A stretch of DNA of 57,230 nucleotides from contig NZ_JAGGLJ010000012.1 of NCBI RefSeq assembly GCF_017874395.1, positions 1 to 57,230 of the forward strand, in the 5' to 3' direction. The notes under the pieces are model-generated. The model was not told the origin of the DNA. It ran no database searches and saw nothing but the letters and a program-made list of their open reading frames with translations. How positions within the stretch are numbered: the stretch's first letter is position 1; each line of letters starts with the position of its first letter. Both the position numbers and the translations under genes were made by a program. The DNA comes from Peptoniphilus stercorisuis. GTDB taxonomy: Bacteria > Bacillota > Clostridia > Tissierellales > Peptoniphilaceae. Shown piece after piece: positions 16,233 to 25,063 of the stretch.

Positions 16233-17609
16233 CTTTTTAGTAATTTCTTCATCTAAGATTACAGATTTCCAAGGGATAAATTGAATAGCTATTAAAAATA
16301 CTATAGCTGCCATATAATTTGAGAATAAATTCCCCCAGAAAACTGCCTTAACTCCAAGTCTTGCCTTAAAGACAAGTATAAATATAAATCTAAATAGCCA
16401 AACTCTTAAAACTCCCATTATAAGAGGAGCTTTTGTTCTACCTAGACCAATAAATGCACCTTGTACTATCATATATGGAGCAAATCCAAAAACAGAAAAT
16501 GTATATACATTTAATGCGCTTGTTGCAATTTTAATAATCTCAGGATCATTTGTGTTTTTTTGAAACAAATTAACAAGTTTTGGAGCACCTGGATAGAAAA
16601 ATGTAACAATGATAACACTTAAAATAAATGCTAATAAAAGTCCTTTATACATAACTTTTTTTGCTTTTTTTCCATTAGAAGTTCCAACATTCATAGAAAC
16701 CATAGTAGTTACAGTTGTTGAAATAGAACTTGGTATTGTAAATGATAATGAGTTTATATTTGATGCAATTCCTGCTGCATTTAAAGTTTTTGGTCCATAT
16801 CCTTGAACTTCCATATTAATTAAAAAGAATCCAAGAGATACAAACATATAGGAAAGCATAGATGGTATTGCAAGATGCACTACTTCTCTTATTGCTATAA
16901 AATCAAATTTAAAGTTTTTAAGAGAAAGTTTCATTTCAGATTTTTTTATGAATAAATCATAAACCATCCAAATTGCAATTATAAAATAAGAACAAAAAGA
17001 TGCAAGAACTGCACCAACTATTCCAAGTTTATAAAATTTTAAAAATACTACACTAAATATTATCTTTAAAATAAGTAGAATAATCATTCTAATAAATGTC
17101 GCCTCAGGCTGTCCCATAGCATTTTTAATTGCATTAAATATTGCAGCTAAAAAAAGAAGAGGCATTACAAGAGAGTATAAAGATAAGTATTTAAAAATAT
17201 ATGGAGCTACTTCTGGATTTACGCTTTTTGCTAGAAAAAATGCAATTAATACACAAATAGGAGCAATAATAACTCCAATTACTAGAGAAAACATAAGTAT
17301 CTGCAAAGAAAAATGTTTTACTCTTTTTGTGTCATTTCTGCCATTATACTGGCCAATAATAGCCATTGATGCAGCTCCAAGTCCTTGAGAAAGTCCAATT
17401 AAAATATTAATTACAGGTTGAGAAAATGTAACAGCACCTGCTACAAGAACTCCACCGTAATTATTTAAAAAATATCCGTCAGAAAGAGGAATCAGTGACT
17501 GAACTAAGGCCATAAGCATTGTTGGAATTGACAGCATTAAAAGAGTTTTGAAAATATCTCCATTAAGTATCATTTCTCTTCTTTCTGAGACAGATTTACT
17601 AAAAAACAT
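16218..17609 (-). CDS. MATE family efflux transporter
   Basis: The 463-residue protein has 12 predicted membrane segments, the normal MATE size. It begins with the typical GDIFKTLLMLSIPTMLMALVQ, followed by LSDGYFLNNYGG in the first loop, and the repeat in the second half starts near residue 245 (HLAIPSMLSYMFVSL). MATE proteins export cationic drugs or metabolites using sodium or proton gradients. The substrate is unknown. The C terminus is a Lys run encoded by the terminator stem. The ATG is preceded by GAAGTGATTTA. It is a single gene, convergent with the radical SAM gene. Confidence 0.9.
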   Translation of the reverse strand: MFFSKSVSERREMILNGDIFKTLLMLSIPTMLMALVQSLIPLSDGYFLNNYGGVLVAGAVTFSQPVINILIGLSQGLGAASMAIIGQYNGRNDTKRVKHFSLQILMFSLVIGVIIAPICVLIAFFLAKSVNPEVAPYIFKYLSLYSLVMPLLFLAAIFNAIKNAMGQPEATFIRMIILLILKIIFSVVFLKFYKLGIVGAVLASFCSYFIIAIWMVYDLFIKKSEMKLSLKNFKFDFIAIREVVHLAIPSMLSYMFVSLGFFLINMEVQGYGPKTLNAAGIASNINSLSFTIPSSISTTVTTMVSMNVGTSNGKKAKKVMYKGLLLAFILSVIIVTFFYPGAPKLVNLFQKNTNDPEIIKIATSALNVYTFSVFGFAPYMIVQGAFIGLGRTKAPLIMGVLRVWLFRFIFILVFKARLGVKAVFWGNLFSNYMAAIVFLIAIQFIPWKSVILDEEITKKKKKA

Positions 17610-17641
17610 TAAATCACTTCACTATTTTAAAATTTAATTAA

Positions 17642-18457
17642 TTATACAAAATAAACAGGTTCTGCACGTCTTTCGTATAAGTCTTCAAGCTCATGTGCAT
17701 GATATAAATATCCTTCATCATCAAAGAATTTTGCATCTGTTGGACATTTTTTAATACAAGCACAACATTTCATACATATTCCTGGAACTTTTGAAACATC
17801 GTCAAAATCAATAGCACCCATTGGACATAGTTCTGCACAAAGTTTACAATCTATACATTTTTCCATGTCTGTTTTAGGTTTAACTTTTCTAATATCAATT
17901 CCCTTACCATGTCTATCTCTTGGAGTATAATAAGGTCTATAAGGAACTTCTCCTACCATTTCAGGATTAGAAAAATCTTCCCTTTCAATTTTTTCTGCAA
18001 TTTTTTTGCTAAATTCACTTACTATTTCCATATCTTTATTATCAGGTCTGTTTTTTGCAAGAATTTGTGAGAAAGAGTGCTCTCCAACAAAAGCTCCTCC
18101 TGCAATTACATTTATTCCTCCAGAAGACATTAAATCACGAAGTTCAACTAGGCAATCATCAATATTTCTATTTCCATAAAGTCCAATAGCTACACCTAGT
18201 GCTCCATTACCATTTATTTTTTTTAAGTATGGAAGAAGTAAGTTTGGAACTCTTCCTGCAATTGTAGGAACACCTGCTATTACAAGATCTCCCTCTTTAA
18301 ATTCAGGCGTTTCTTCACGAGATGCTGGAGTTGTGAAATTGTAATCAAAAATTTCTTTAACATTTAGTCTTTCTGCTACTTCATTTGCAATGCTTTGAAC
18401 TACCCTTTTGGTAGTATCAGTTCCTGTAAAGTAAAAAGTACATATTCTATTAATCAT
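17642..18457 (-). CDS. EFR1-family flavodoxin-fold / 2[4Fe-4S] ferredoxin protein
   Basis: The 271-residue protein has two parts. Residues 1-165 form a flavodoxin-like domain beginning CTFYFTGTDTTKRVVQSIA, a typical FMN phosphate loop of the T-G-T/N-T type. Residues 190-250 carry two ferredoxin clusters: CIDCKLCAELCP and CMKCCACIKKCP, eight cysteines in CxxCxxCxxxC(P) pattern. This matches EFR1-type ferredoxin proteins of anaerobic Firmicutes, which are presumed low-potential electron carriers. The partner is unknown. The start ATG follows GGGGGGATTTTT. Confidence 0.85.
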   Translation of the reverse strand: MINRICTFYFTGTDTTKRVVQSIANEVAERLNVKEIFDYNFTTPASREETPEFKEGDLVIAGVPTIAGRVPNLLLPYLKKINGNGALGVAIGLYGNRNIDDCLVELRDLMSSGGINVIAGGAFVGEHSFSQILAKNRPDNKDMEIVSEFSKKIAEKIEREDFSNPEMVGEVPYRPYYTPRDRHGKGIDIRKVKPKTDMEKCIDCKLCAELCPMGAIDFDDVSKVPGICMKCCACIKKCPTDAKFFDDEGYLYHAHELEDLYERRAEPVYFV

Positions 18458-18508
18458 AAAAATCCCCCCTAATGCTTTAAATTATAGCATATAGGAGGGT
18501 AAAATTTA

Positions 18509-19663
18509 TTATTCTATTTTAATATTTTTTTCCTTTAATTGATTTTCTACATATTCACCAAGAAGTGTATATATTATTGCAAATATCGGTACAAAAAGCC
18601 ACATTCCAAGAATACCTAATAAAAATCCTCCAACTGTAACAGCAAATAATGTCCACATAGATGGCAAAGATAAAGATGATCCAACTATCTTAGGATATAT
18701 AATATTTCCCTCAACTTGTTGAGCTATTATCATAAATACAATAAAGACAATAGCTTGTGTTGGAGATTCTATTAAAAGTATAATAAAACCAATTAGAGCA
18801 GATAATAAAGCTCCAACTATTGGAACAAGTGCTAAGAAAGATGTAAGAATTGCAATCATAGGAGCATATGGAAGTCTTAAAATGCTCATTCCTATAAATA
18901 CAATTACACCAAGAACAACTGCATCAGTAAACTGCCCTTTAATAAAGGAATAAAAGAAGTGATGGGCAAGTTTAAAGACCTTATTTATATAATTTGCAGT
19001 ATTTTCCTTAAACATTGAAAATATAAGTCTTTTTGATTGAATAGATAACTTTTCCTTGTCAAAAAGTATATAAATTGAAAATATAAATCCTACAAAGAAA
19101 TTTACAAAAGCACCGAAAATATTTGAAGCAGTGGACATTGCTTTTGAAAATACTCTAGAATTTTCATTAAATAAAAAGTCCTTAATATTTAAAAATGCCT
19201 TGTCCCAACTAAAATTACTATAAGTCTTTTGAAAATCAGCAGAATATTTTCCAATACCAGGTATTGAATTTAAAAATTCAAAGGCCTTATTTGTAAATAT
19301 TGGAAGTTTATCTTCTAAATTTTGAATTGATTTTATAAACTGTGGAACAACTATGACAACTAAAAGTACAAGTAATAAAATAATAGTTAAAATAGATAAA
19401 AATATTGAAAGGCCACGTTTTTTATTTTGGCTTTTCATATTCTTTAAGACTTTATTTTCTATAAAATTCATTGGAATTTTAATTATAAAGGCAAGAGCTC
19501 CACCTAAGATAAAGGGAGACAAAATACCAACAAAAAATCCTAAAAACTTCCAAACAGCTGTAAAATTATATAAAATAAAATAAAAAGCTATAGATAATAA
19601 TAAGACTTTTAATAAGTTTTTAGAATTATTATCATCTATTTTGATTCTAGAAAGATTATTCAT
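18509..19663 (-). CDS. AI-2E family transporter (UPF0118 permease)
   Basis: The 384-residue protein has about 8 membrane helices: an N-terminal group (about 17-95), a long extracytoplasmic middle region (about 105-205), and a C-terminal bundle containing RLPYAPMIAILTSFLALVP and GALLSALIGFIILLIESP. The conserved PIVGALLSA and EGNIIYPKIVG segments mark the AI-2E/UPF0118 family. Members export signalling molecules or act as Na+/H+ antiporters, and the label does not prove AI-2 transport. AAGAGGTGAATT precedes the ATG. Confidence 0.88.
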   Translation of the reverse strand: MNNLSRIKIDDNNSKNLLKVLLLSIAFYFILYNFTAVWKFLGFFVGILSPFILGGALAFIIKIPMNFIENKVLKNMKSQNKKRGLSIFLSILTIILLLVLLVVIVVPQFIKSIQNLEDKLPIFTNKAFEFLNSIPGIGKYSADFQKTYSNFSWDKAFLNIKDFLFNENSRVFSKAMSTASNIFGAFVNFFVGFIFSIYILFDKEKLSIQSKRLIFSMFKENTANYINKVFKLAHHFFYSFIKGQFTDAVVLGVIVFIGMSILRLPYAPMIAILTSFLALVPIVGALLSALIGFIILLIESPTQAIVFIVFMIIAQQVEGNIIYPKIVGSSLSLPSMWTLFAVTVGGFLLGILGMWLFVPIFAIIYTLLGEYVENQLKEKNIKIE

Positions 19664-19697
19664 AATTCACCTCTTTTAAAAAATATTAATAAAAATC

Positions 19698-19726
19698 TTT
19701 ACAAATTTAAAATTTAGGAGTAATAT
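19698..19726 (+). promoter_or_regulatory. Sigma-A-type promoter of tRNA-Glu
   Basis: TTTACA (19698-19703), 17-bp spacer, TATAAT-like TAATAT (19721-19726), 13 bp before the tRNA 5' end. Confidence 0.7.
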
Positions 19727-19739
19727 ATTTTATAGATTT

Positions 19740-19814
19740 GGTCCATTGGTCAAGCGGTTAAGACGTCGCCCTCTCAAGGCGGAATCAGGGGTTCAATTCC
19801 CCTATGGACTACCA
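19740..19814 (+). tRNA. tRNA-Glu (anticodon CUC)
   Basis: Cloverleaf of 75 bases with encoded CCA (19812-19814). The acceptor pairs GGTCCAT with ATGGACT (first pair G-U). The anticodon stem TCGCC/GGCGG encloses CTCTCAA with CTC as anticodon. The T arm is GGGGTTCAATTCCCC. It has its own promoter and terminator. Confidence 0.93.
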
Positions 19815-19826
19815 TAAATATATTAT

Positions 19827-19859
19827 AAAAAAGAGATTCTTATAAGAATCTCTTTTTTT
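19827..19859 (+). terminator. Terminator after tRNA-Glu (also serves the minus strand)
   Basis: A perfect 15-bp stem AAAAAGAGATTCTTA / complement is followed by seven Ts. The reverse orientation can terminate the SDR gene ending at 19895. Confidence 0.85.
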
Positions 19860-19894
19860 CTTTTATCAATATAAAATTACCCTAAAATAGGATA

Positions 19895-20629
19895 TTATAC
19901 GCAAAAACCACCATTAACTCCAATAATTTGACCGGTCATATAGGAGTTTTTATCAGAAATTAAAAAAGCAATAGACTCTGCTATTTCTTCAGGTTCTGCA
20001 ATTCTACAAATAGGAATTTCATTACAAACACATTCTAAATCTTCCTTAGAATAAGTGCTCATCATATCAGTATTAACAGCTCCAGGTGCAATGGCATTTA
20101 TCATAATACCAGATGGAGCAAGTTCAAGAGCAAGAGATTTAGTAAGCGCATCAATAGCTCCTTTTGTAGCAGAATAAGAACTTTCACAAGAAGCACCATT
20201 TGCTCCCCAAATAGAAGAAATATTTAAAATCTTACCACTGTGTTTAGAAAGCATATAGGGAAGAGCACAATGTATAGTATTAAAAACACCATTTACATTT
20301 ACATTAAAAATATCTTGCCAATCATTATAGCTTATATCTTGAAAAAGTGATGTCTTTGCAATTCCTGCATTATTTATTAAAATATCAATACCTTTAAATT
20401 TATTTTCAATTTCATTAAACATTTGCTCAACTTCTTCTCTTTTTGAAATATCTGCTTGTATAGCAAGAGCATCTACTCCCATATCTCTAATTTCATTTTG
20501 AAGTGCTAAAGCAAGATCTCTACTTTTATTATAATTTATAAATATTCTATATTCTTTTTCATAGGCAAGTCTTTTTGCTATAGCTCTACCAATACCTCTA
20601 CCTGCCCCTGTTATAAGTACATTTTTCAT
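19895..20629 (-). CDS. Short-chain dehydrogenase/reductase, YmfI-like (EF-P 5-aminopentanone reductase candidate)
   Basis: The 244-residue classical SDR has the cofactor loop ITGAGRGIGRAIA (6-18), NNAG (about 88-91), Ser of the SSIWG strand, and the catalytic YSATK (about 155-159). The stretch SSIWGANGASCESSYSATKG is closer to YmfI proteins than to housekeeping FabG. In Bacillus subtilis YmfI reduces the 5-aminopentanone group on elongation factor P. FabG-type ketoacyl-ACP reduction remains an alternative. TGGTGATTAA precedes the ATG. It is monocistronic and no efp gene is nearby. Confidence 0.75.
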   Translation of the reverse strand: MKNVLITGAGRGIGRAIAKRLAYEKEYRIFINYNKSRDLALALQNEIRDMGVDALAIQADISKREEVEQMFNEIENKFKGIDILINNAGIAKTSLFQDISYNDWQDIFNVNVNGVFNTIHCALPYMLSKHSGKILNISSIWGANGASCESSYSATKGAIDALTKSLALELAPSGIMINAIAPGAVNTDMMSTYSKEDLECVCNEIPICRIAEPEEIAESIAFLISDKNSYMTGQIIGVNGGFCV

Positions 20630-20729
20630 TTAATCACCAAAGATATTATATATGAATTATTATATAAATAAAATACAATTATATTTAAAAATTACTTTTA
20701 ATGGGTAAATCTTCTTTAGGAGTGATTAT

Positions 20730-21335
20730 ATGAAATTAAATACAATAGAAAATCTGAAAAAAAGAAAAAGTAATTATAATTTAAATAAAGACATTAAAGT
20801 GAGTGACGAAGATATTATAAAAATGGTGGAAGATGTTTTTTTATACTCTCCATCAGCTTTTAACTCTCAATCCCATAAGGCAATAATTGTACTAGGTGAT
20901 GAACATGATTATTTATGGGAAGATTTAACATTAAATACATTACTTGAAATAGTCAAAAAAGAAGAAAAAATTAAGGAAGTTACAGAAAAGATGAACTCCT
21001 TTAAAAATGCCTATGGAACAATTTTGATATTTGAAGATGAAGATATAGTAAAATCTCTTCAAGAACAATTTCCAATATTTAAAGATAATTTTCCGATTTG
21101 GTCAGAGCAAGGCTCAGGAATGGCGACTATTGAAATGTGGAATGCCTTTGCTGAAATGGGACTTGGTGCAAATCTGCAACATTATAATCCATTAATTGAT
21201 GAAAAAATTCAAAAAAGATGGGATATTCCAAAAAATTGGGTATTAAGAGGACAACTTATATTTGGAGAAATAGTAGAAGAGGCAAAAGCTAAAGAAAAAA
21301 TAGATATAAAGAAAAGAGTTAAAGTTGTTAAATAA
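20730..21335 (+). CDS. Nitroreductase family protein (tandem copy 1)
   Basis: The 201-residue protein resembles the small FMN nitroreductases of the Frm2/Hbn1-like group: FLYSPSAFNSQSHKAIIVLG (about 37-56) for the S-P-S/T-x-x-N-x-Q-x-x-R/H FMN contact, NAYGTILIFED, and EMGLGANLQHYNPLID (about 141-156). These enzymes reduce nitro or quinone-like compounds with NAD(P)H. AGGAGTGATTAT precedes the ATG. It is followed 24 bp later by a paralogue sharing a 51-base identical block. The physiological substrate is unknown. Confidence 0.85.
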   Translation: MKLNTIENLKKRKSNYNLNKDIKVSDEDIIKMVEDVFLYSPSAFNSQSHKAIIVLGDEHDYLWEDLTLNTLLEIVKKEEKIKEVTEKMNSFKNAYGTILIFEDEDIVKSLQEQFPIFKDNFPIWSEQGSGMATIEMWNAFAEMGLGANLQHYNPLIDEKIQKRWDIPKNWVLRGQLIFGEIVEEAKAKEKIDIKKRVKVVK

Positions 21336-21359
21336 TTAAAAAATTAAAGGGGGACTAGT

Positions 21360-21962
21360 ATGGAGTTAAAGACAGTAGAAATTTTTAAGAATAGAAGATC
21401 TTATTATAATTTGGATAAAAATATAAATGTTAAAAATGAGGATATAATAAATTTTGTAAAAGATATATTTTATTATTCCCCTAGTCCATATAATGCACAA
21501 AATCAAAGAGCAGTTGTCTTATTAGAAAAAGAACATGACTATCTTTGGGGAAATATTGTAATGGAAACACTTAGAAAACAAGTAGATGATGATGAGGCTT
21601 TTAAGAGAACAGAAAGTAAAATAAATGGATTTAAAAATGCCTATGGAACTATATTAATTTTTGAAGATATGGATGTAATAGGAGAATTACAAGAAAAATT
21701 CCCAACATATCATGACACTTTTATAGAGTGGTCAGAGCACTCATCAGGAATTGTAACTCAAGGACTTTGGATAGGACTTCGTGAAATGGGACTTGGTGCA
21801 AATCTGCAACATTATAATCCATTAATTGATGATGAAGTAAAAGAAAAATGGAATATTCCTAAAAATTGGTCTTTAAAAGCACAAATGGTCTTTGGAAATA
21901 TATTAGAAGAACCAGCTCCTATGAAAAAAATAGACATAAATAAAAGAGTTTTAGTAAAATAA
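21360..21962 (+). CDS. Nitroreductase family protein (tandem copy 2)
   Basis: The 200-residue protein is colinear with copy 1 without gaps (YYSPSPYNAQNQRAVVLLE, NAYGTILIFEDMD, EMGLGANLQHYNPLIDD), with roughly half of residues conserved. AAGGGGGACTAGT precedes the ATG. It probably lies in one operon with copy 1. Bases 21782-21832 are identical to 21152-21202, far more similar than the rest, which suggests gene conversion or strong local constraint. Confidence 0.85.
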   Translation: MELKTVEIFKNRRSYYNLDKNINVKNEDIINFVKDIFYYSPSPYNAQNQRAVVLLEKEHDYLWGNIVMETLRKQVDDDEAFKRTESKINGFKNAYGTILIFEDMDVIGELQEKFPTYHDTFIEWSEHSSGIVTQGLWIGLREMGLGANLQHYNPLIDDEVKEKWNIPKNWSLKAQMVFGNILEEPAPMKKIDINKRVLVK

Positions 21963-22095
21963 TAAGAAAATTTTAAAAAAATGTGAATATTTTAAGAAAA
22001 AGTTAAAAATGCTATAAATATTGAGATATATAGCTTTAGAAGGGTATAAGAAGAAAAAGAGAAAATGAAAAATAAAAGAAAAGTTAAAAAAAGCC

Positions 22096-22124
22096 TTGCA
22101 GTTTAAAATTTAGATATGTATAAT
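22096..22124 (+). promoter_or_regulatory. Sigma-A-type promoter of the T-box operon
   Basis: TTGCAG (22096-22101), 17-bp spacer, perfect TATAAT (22119-22124). Transcription would start just before the T-box leader. Confidence 0.75.
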
Positions 22125-22402
22125 GATACAAAAGCTATGAGGAGACGATTAGTCTTAAAAAGTATTTTAAAGAGAGTGTCGGTTGGTGAGATGACATAAA
22201 TAACATTAAGATGAAAAAAGGCTCTGAGCATCTTTGAGGATTATATATGATTCAAAGACGTGAGTGACCTACGTTATAGGGCAGAGGTATGATGGTACCT
22301 TGCAAGGTATATGCTGTAAAGCATATATAAATATGGGTGGTAACACGGATTATATAACTTTCGTCCCAAAGAGTTTCTCTTTGGTTCGGAAGTTTTTTTT
22401 AT
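22125..22402 (+). promoter_or_regulatory. T-box riboswitch (specifier probably UUC, Phe)
   Basis: The leader contains the T-box sequence GGGTGGTAACACGG (22335-22348). The terminator ACTTTCG..CCAAAGAG / CTCTTTGG..CGGAAGT at 22357-22392 has a long T tract, and its 5' arm (CGTCCC) can instead pair with the T-box as antiterminator. In stem I, base helix CTATGA (22135-22140) pairs with TTATAG (22274-22279), and GTCTT (22152-22156) pairs with AAGAC (22255-22259). An AGTA motif sits at 22161-22164, opposite a presumed specifier TTC (22251-22253). The UGGU bulge would match a tRNA with A at position 73, as tRNA-Phe has. Uncharged tRNA would allow expression of the downstream ABC transporter. The specifier call is tentative. 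Confidence 0.85.
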
Positions 22403-22466
22403 TTTCAGGTCTCATATTACCTATGCTTGGTAAAGAAGTTAGATATTATTTAAAAAGGAGAAGGAA

Positions 22467-23294
22467 ATGAAAAATTTAAAAAAAATATCAGTGGCAATAC
22501 TGTCAATGGCACTAATGATTCCATTAGTAGCATGTGGAGCAAAAAAAGAAGACGAAAATATTTTAAAAGTGGGAATGGAAGCAGGATATCCTCCATATAA
22601 CTGGACACAACAAGATGATTCAAATGGAGCAGTTGCAATAGATGGATCAAAAGAATACGCAGGCGGATATGATGTTATGATTGCAAGAAAAGTAGCAGAA
22701 GAACTTGGAAAAGAACTTGTAGTAGTAAAAACAGAATGGGAAGGACTTCCACCAGCAGTTCAATCAGGAAAAATAGACTTAGTAATGGCAGGAATGAGCC
22801 CAACAGCTCAAAGAAGAGAACAAATTGACTTTACAGAACCTTATTGGGCTAGTGAATATATAATGATTGTGAGAAAAGATGGAGAATATGCAAATGCAAA
22901 ATCTCTAGAAGACTTTAAAGGTGCAAAAATAACAGGACAATTAAATACAGTTCACTATGACAAAGTAGATCAAATAGAAGGCGTAGACAAACAAGAGGCA
23001 ATGCAAGACTTCCCTCAAATGAGAATAGCACTACAATCAGGAATAATTGATGGATATGTAGCAGAAGTACCAGAAGGAAAATCTGTTGAAGCATCAATGC
23101 CAGACTTTGCAGTAGTTAGCTTTGAAGAAGGTAAAGGATTTATAATAGAAGATAATGAAAATGTAATAGCAGCAGGAGTAAAAAAAGGATCAGACTTAAC
23201 AGAAAAAGTTAATCAAATTCTTGAAAAAATAACAGAAGAAGATAGACAAAACTTAATGGATGAAGCAATAAAAAATCAACCAGCAATAGACTAA
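22467..23294 (+). CDS. Amino-acid ABC transporter substrate-binding lipoprotein
   Basis: The 275-residue protein has a lipoprotein signal peptide with lipobox LVAC (Cys23). It is followed by an SBP_bac_3 domain: LKVGMEAGYPPYNWTQ, GYDVMIARKVAEELGKELVVV, GKIDLVMAGMSPTAQRREQIDF. This is the polar-amino-acid binding family. The T-box upstream suggests the ligand is the amino acid matching the specifier, perhaps phenylalanine. It is first gene of an SBP-permease-ATPase operon. AAGGAGAAGGAA precedes the ATG. Confidence 0.92.
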   Translation: MKNLKKISVAILSMALMIPLVACGAKKEDENILKVGMEAGYPPYNWTQQDDSNGAVAIDGSKEYAGGYDVMIARKVAEELGKELVVVKTEWEGLPPAVQSGKIDLVMAGMSPTAQRREQIDFTEPYWASEYIMIVRKDGEYANAKSLEDFKGAKITGQLNTVHYDKVDQIEGVDKQEAMQDFPQMRIALQSGIIDGYVAEVPEGKSVEASMPDFAVVSFEEGKGFIIEDNENVIAAGVKKGSDLTEKVNQILEKITEEDRQNLMDEAIKNQPAID

Positions 23295-23321
23295 TATTGC
23301 ATAAAATAAGAGGATAGAAAT

Positions 23322-24035
23322 ATGGATAAGATATATCAAATATTTATGAAAAATTCCAGTATGTTTGTAAATGGTACAATAGTAACACTAAAAATTTCAA
23401 TAATTGCAACAATAATAGGACTTATAATAGGACTATTTGTTGGATCAATTAGAACAATACCAGAACAAAAGGGATTTAAAAGAGTTATACAAAAAATAGT
23501 AAATGCAATACTTGTAATATATATACAAGTATTTAGAGGAACTCCAATGATGGTTCAGGCAATACTAGTATATTATGGATCAGCACTTTATTATGGAGTA
23601 CAAATAGACAATATGAGCGCTGCATACTTTATAGTATCAGTAAACACAGGTGCTTATATGGCAGAAGTAGTAAGAGGAGGAATAAGCTCAATAGACAAAG
23701 GACAATTTGAAGCAGCCTATGCAAGTGGAATGACACATGCACAAACAATGCTTTATGTAATAATTCCTCAAACAATAAAAAATATTTTACCAGCAACAGG
23801 AAATGAATTTGTAATAAATATAAAAGACACATCAGTGCTAAATGTAATAGCAGTATCAGAACTTTTCTTTGCATCAAAATCAATAGCAGGACAAAGCTTT
23901 GATATGTTTAATACATTCCTTGTAACAGCTATAATTTATTTAGTACTTACAACTGTAATAACTCAAATTCTTCAACTATTTGAAAGAAAACTAGAAGGTT
24001 CAAGTAATTACGAACTTAAAAGTGACAAAGCATAA
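23322..24035 (+). CDS. Amino-acid ABC transporter permease
   Basis: The 237-residue protein belongs to the HisM/GlnP-type permeases. Membrane helices start at about 15, and [16 protein letters not shown] (about 68-83) is the family motif. The EAA loop [21 protein letters not shown] (in two adjoining parts) contacts the ATPase. It lies between the binding protein and ATPase genes with short spacers (27 and 11 bp). The T-box controls the operon. Confidence 0.93.
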   Translation: MDKIYQIFMKNSSMFVNGTIVTLKISIIATIIGLIIGLFVGSIRTIPEQKGFKRVIQKIVNAILVIYIQVFRGTPMMVQAILVYYGSALYYGVQIDNMSAAYFIVSVNTGAYMAEVVRGGISSIDKGQFEAAYASGMTHAQTMLYVIIPQTIKNILPATGNEFVINIKDTSVLNVIAVSELFFASKSIAGQSFDMFNTFLVTAIIYLVLTTVITQILQLFERKLEGSSNYELKSDKA

Positions 24036-24046
24036 GAGGTATAAAT

Positions 24047-24784
24047 ATGGAAGAAATATTAAAAATTGAAAACTTAAAAAAGACCTTTGGTGAGCACGAA
24101 GTACTAAAGGGAATAGATTTAGAAATAAAAAAAGGTGAAGTAGTTTCTATAATAGGATCTTCAGGATCTGGTAAATCAACACTTTTAAGATGTATAAATC
24201 AGCTAGAAGAACCAACAAGTGGAAAAATAATTTTTGAAGGCAAAAATATGCTTGATCCAGACGCTGACATTAGAGCAATAAGAACTAAAATGGGAATGGT
24301 ATTTCAATCCTTTAACCTATATAATAATTTAAATGTTTTAAAAAATTGTACAATAGGTCCAACTAAAATATTAAAAAAATCAAAAGAAGAATCAGAAAAA
24401 AGAGCAATAGAAGTATTAGAAGAAGTTGGAATGGCAGAATATATAGACGCAATGCCAGCACAACTATCAGGAGGACAAAAACAAAGAGTTGCAATAGCAA
24501 GATCCCTTTGTATGGATCCAGATGTAATGCTCTTTGATGAGCCAACATCAGCACTAGATCCAGAAATGGTAGGAGAAGTTCTAAAGATTATGATAGATCT
24601 TGCAAAATCAGGACTTACAATGATAGTAGTAACACATGAAATGGACTTTGCTAAAAATGTATCTTCAAAAGTAGTATTTGTAGATAAAGGTGTAATTGCA
24701 GAAATGGGCTCACCAGAGCAAATATTTGAAAGTCCACAAGAAGAAAGAACAAAAGAATTCTTACAAAGATTTAGAAAAATTTAG
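24047..24784 (+). CDS. Amino-acid ABC transporter ATP-binding protein
   Basis: The 245-residue protein has Walker [10 protein letters not shown] (about 37-45), Q-loop MVFQSFNLY, signature [16 protein letters not shown], Walker [20 protein letters not shown] and the switch His (VVTHEMDFA). It is typical of GlnQ/HisP-type subunits. It is last gene of the T-box operon and followed by a terminator. AAGAGGTATAAAT precedes the ATG. Confidence 0.95.
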   Translation: MEEILKIENLKKTFGEHEVLKGIDLEIKKGEVVSIIGSSGSGKSTLLRCINQLEEPTSGKIIFEGKNMLDPDADIRAIRTKMGMVFQSFNLYNNLNVLKNCTIGPTKILKKSKEESEKRAIEVLEEVGMAEYIDAMPAQLSGGQKQRVAIARSLCMDPDVMLFDEPTSALDPEMVGEVLKIMIDLAKSGLTMIVVTHEMDFAKNVSSKVVFVDKGVIAEMGSPEQIFESPQEERTKEFLQRFRKI

Positions 24785-24787
24785 AAT

Positions 24788-24816
24788 AAAAGGCTGCCAT
24801 GGAGGTGGCCTTTTTT
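24788..24816 (+). terminator. Terminator of the T-box operon
   Basis: AAAAGGC (24788-24794) pairs with GCCTTTT (24808-24814), and the T tract continues to 24816. Confidence 0.75.
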
Positions 24817-25063
24817 AATACAAAAATTAGAAAATCAGCTATTAATTTAGGTGTTTTATTGTATAAATATACAAAATATTAATTCTATTTATTAAAGGGA
24901 AATATCTATATTAATAATATTAAAATAAGTATGTTATTTAATTAAAATCTAGTATTAAATATGCATAAATAAAAAACTGCGGGGTAATTATTTAATAATG
25001 AATTATATGGCGGTAAAGTCATTTCATAAGATTAATGTTGTACTTTAATAAAGGAGATGGAAT

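Noticed and set aside
22264-22470. Open frame of 68 codons upstream of the ABC operon
   Set aside because: It lies inside the T-box leader and its terminator, and has no ribosome-binding site.
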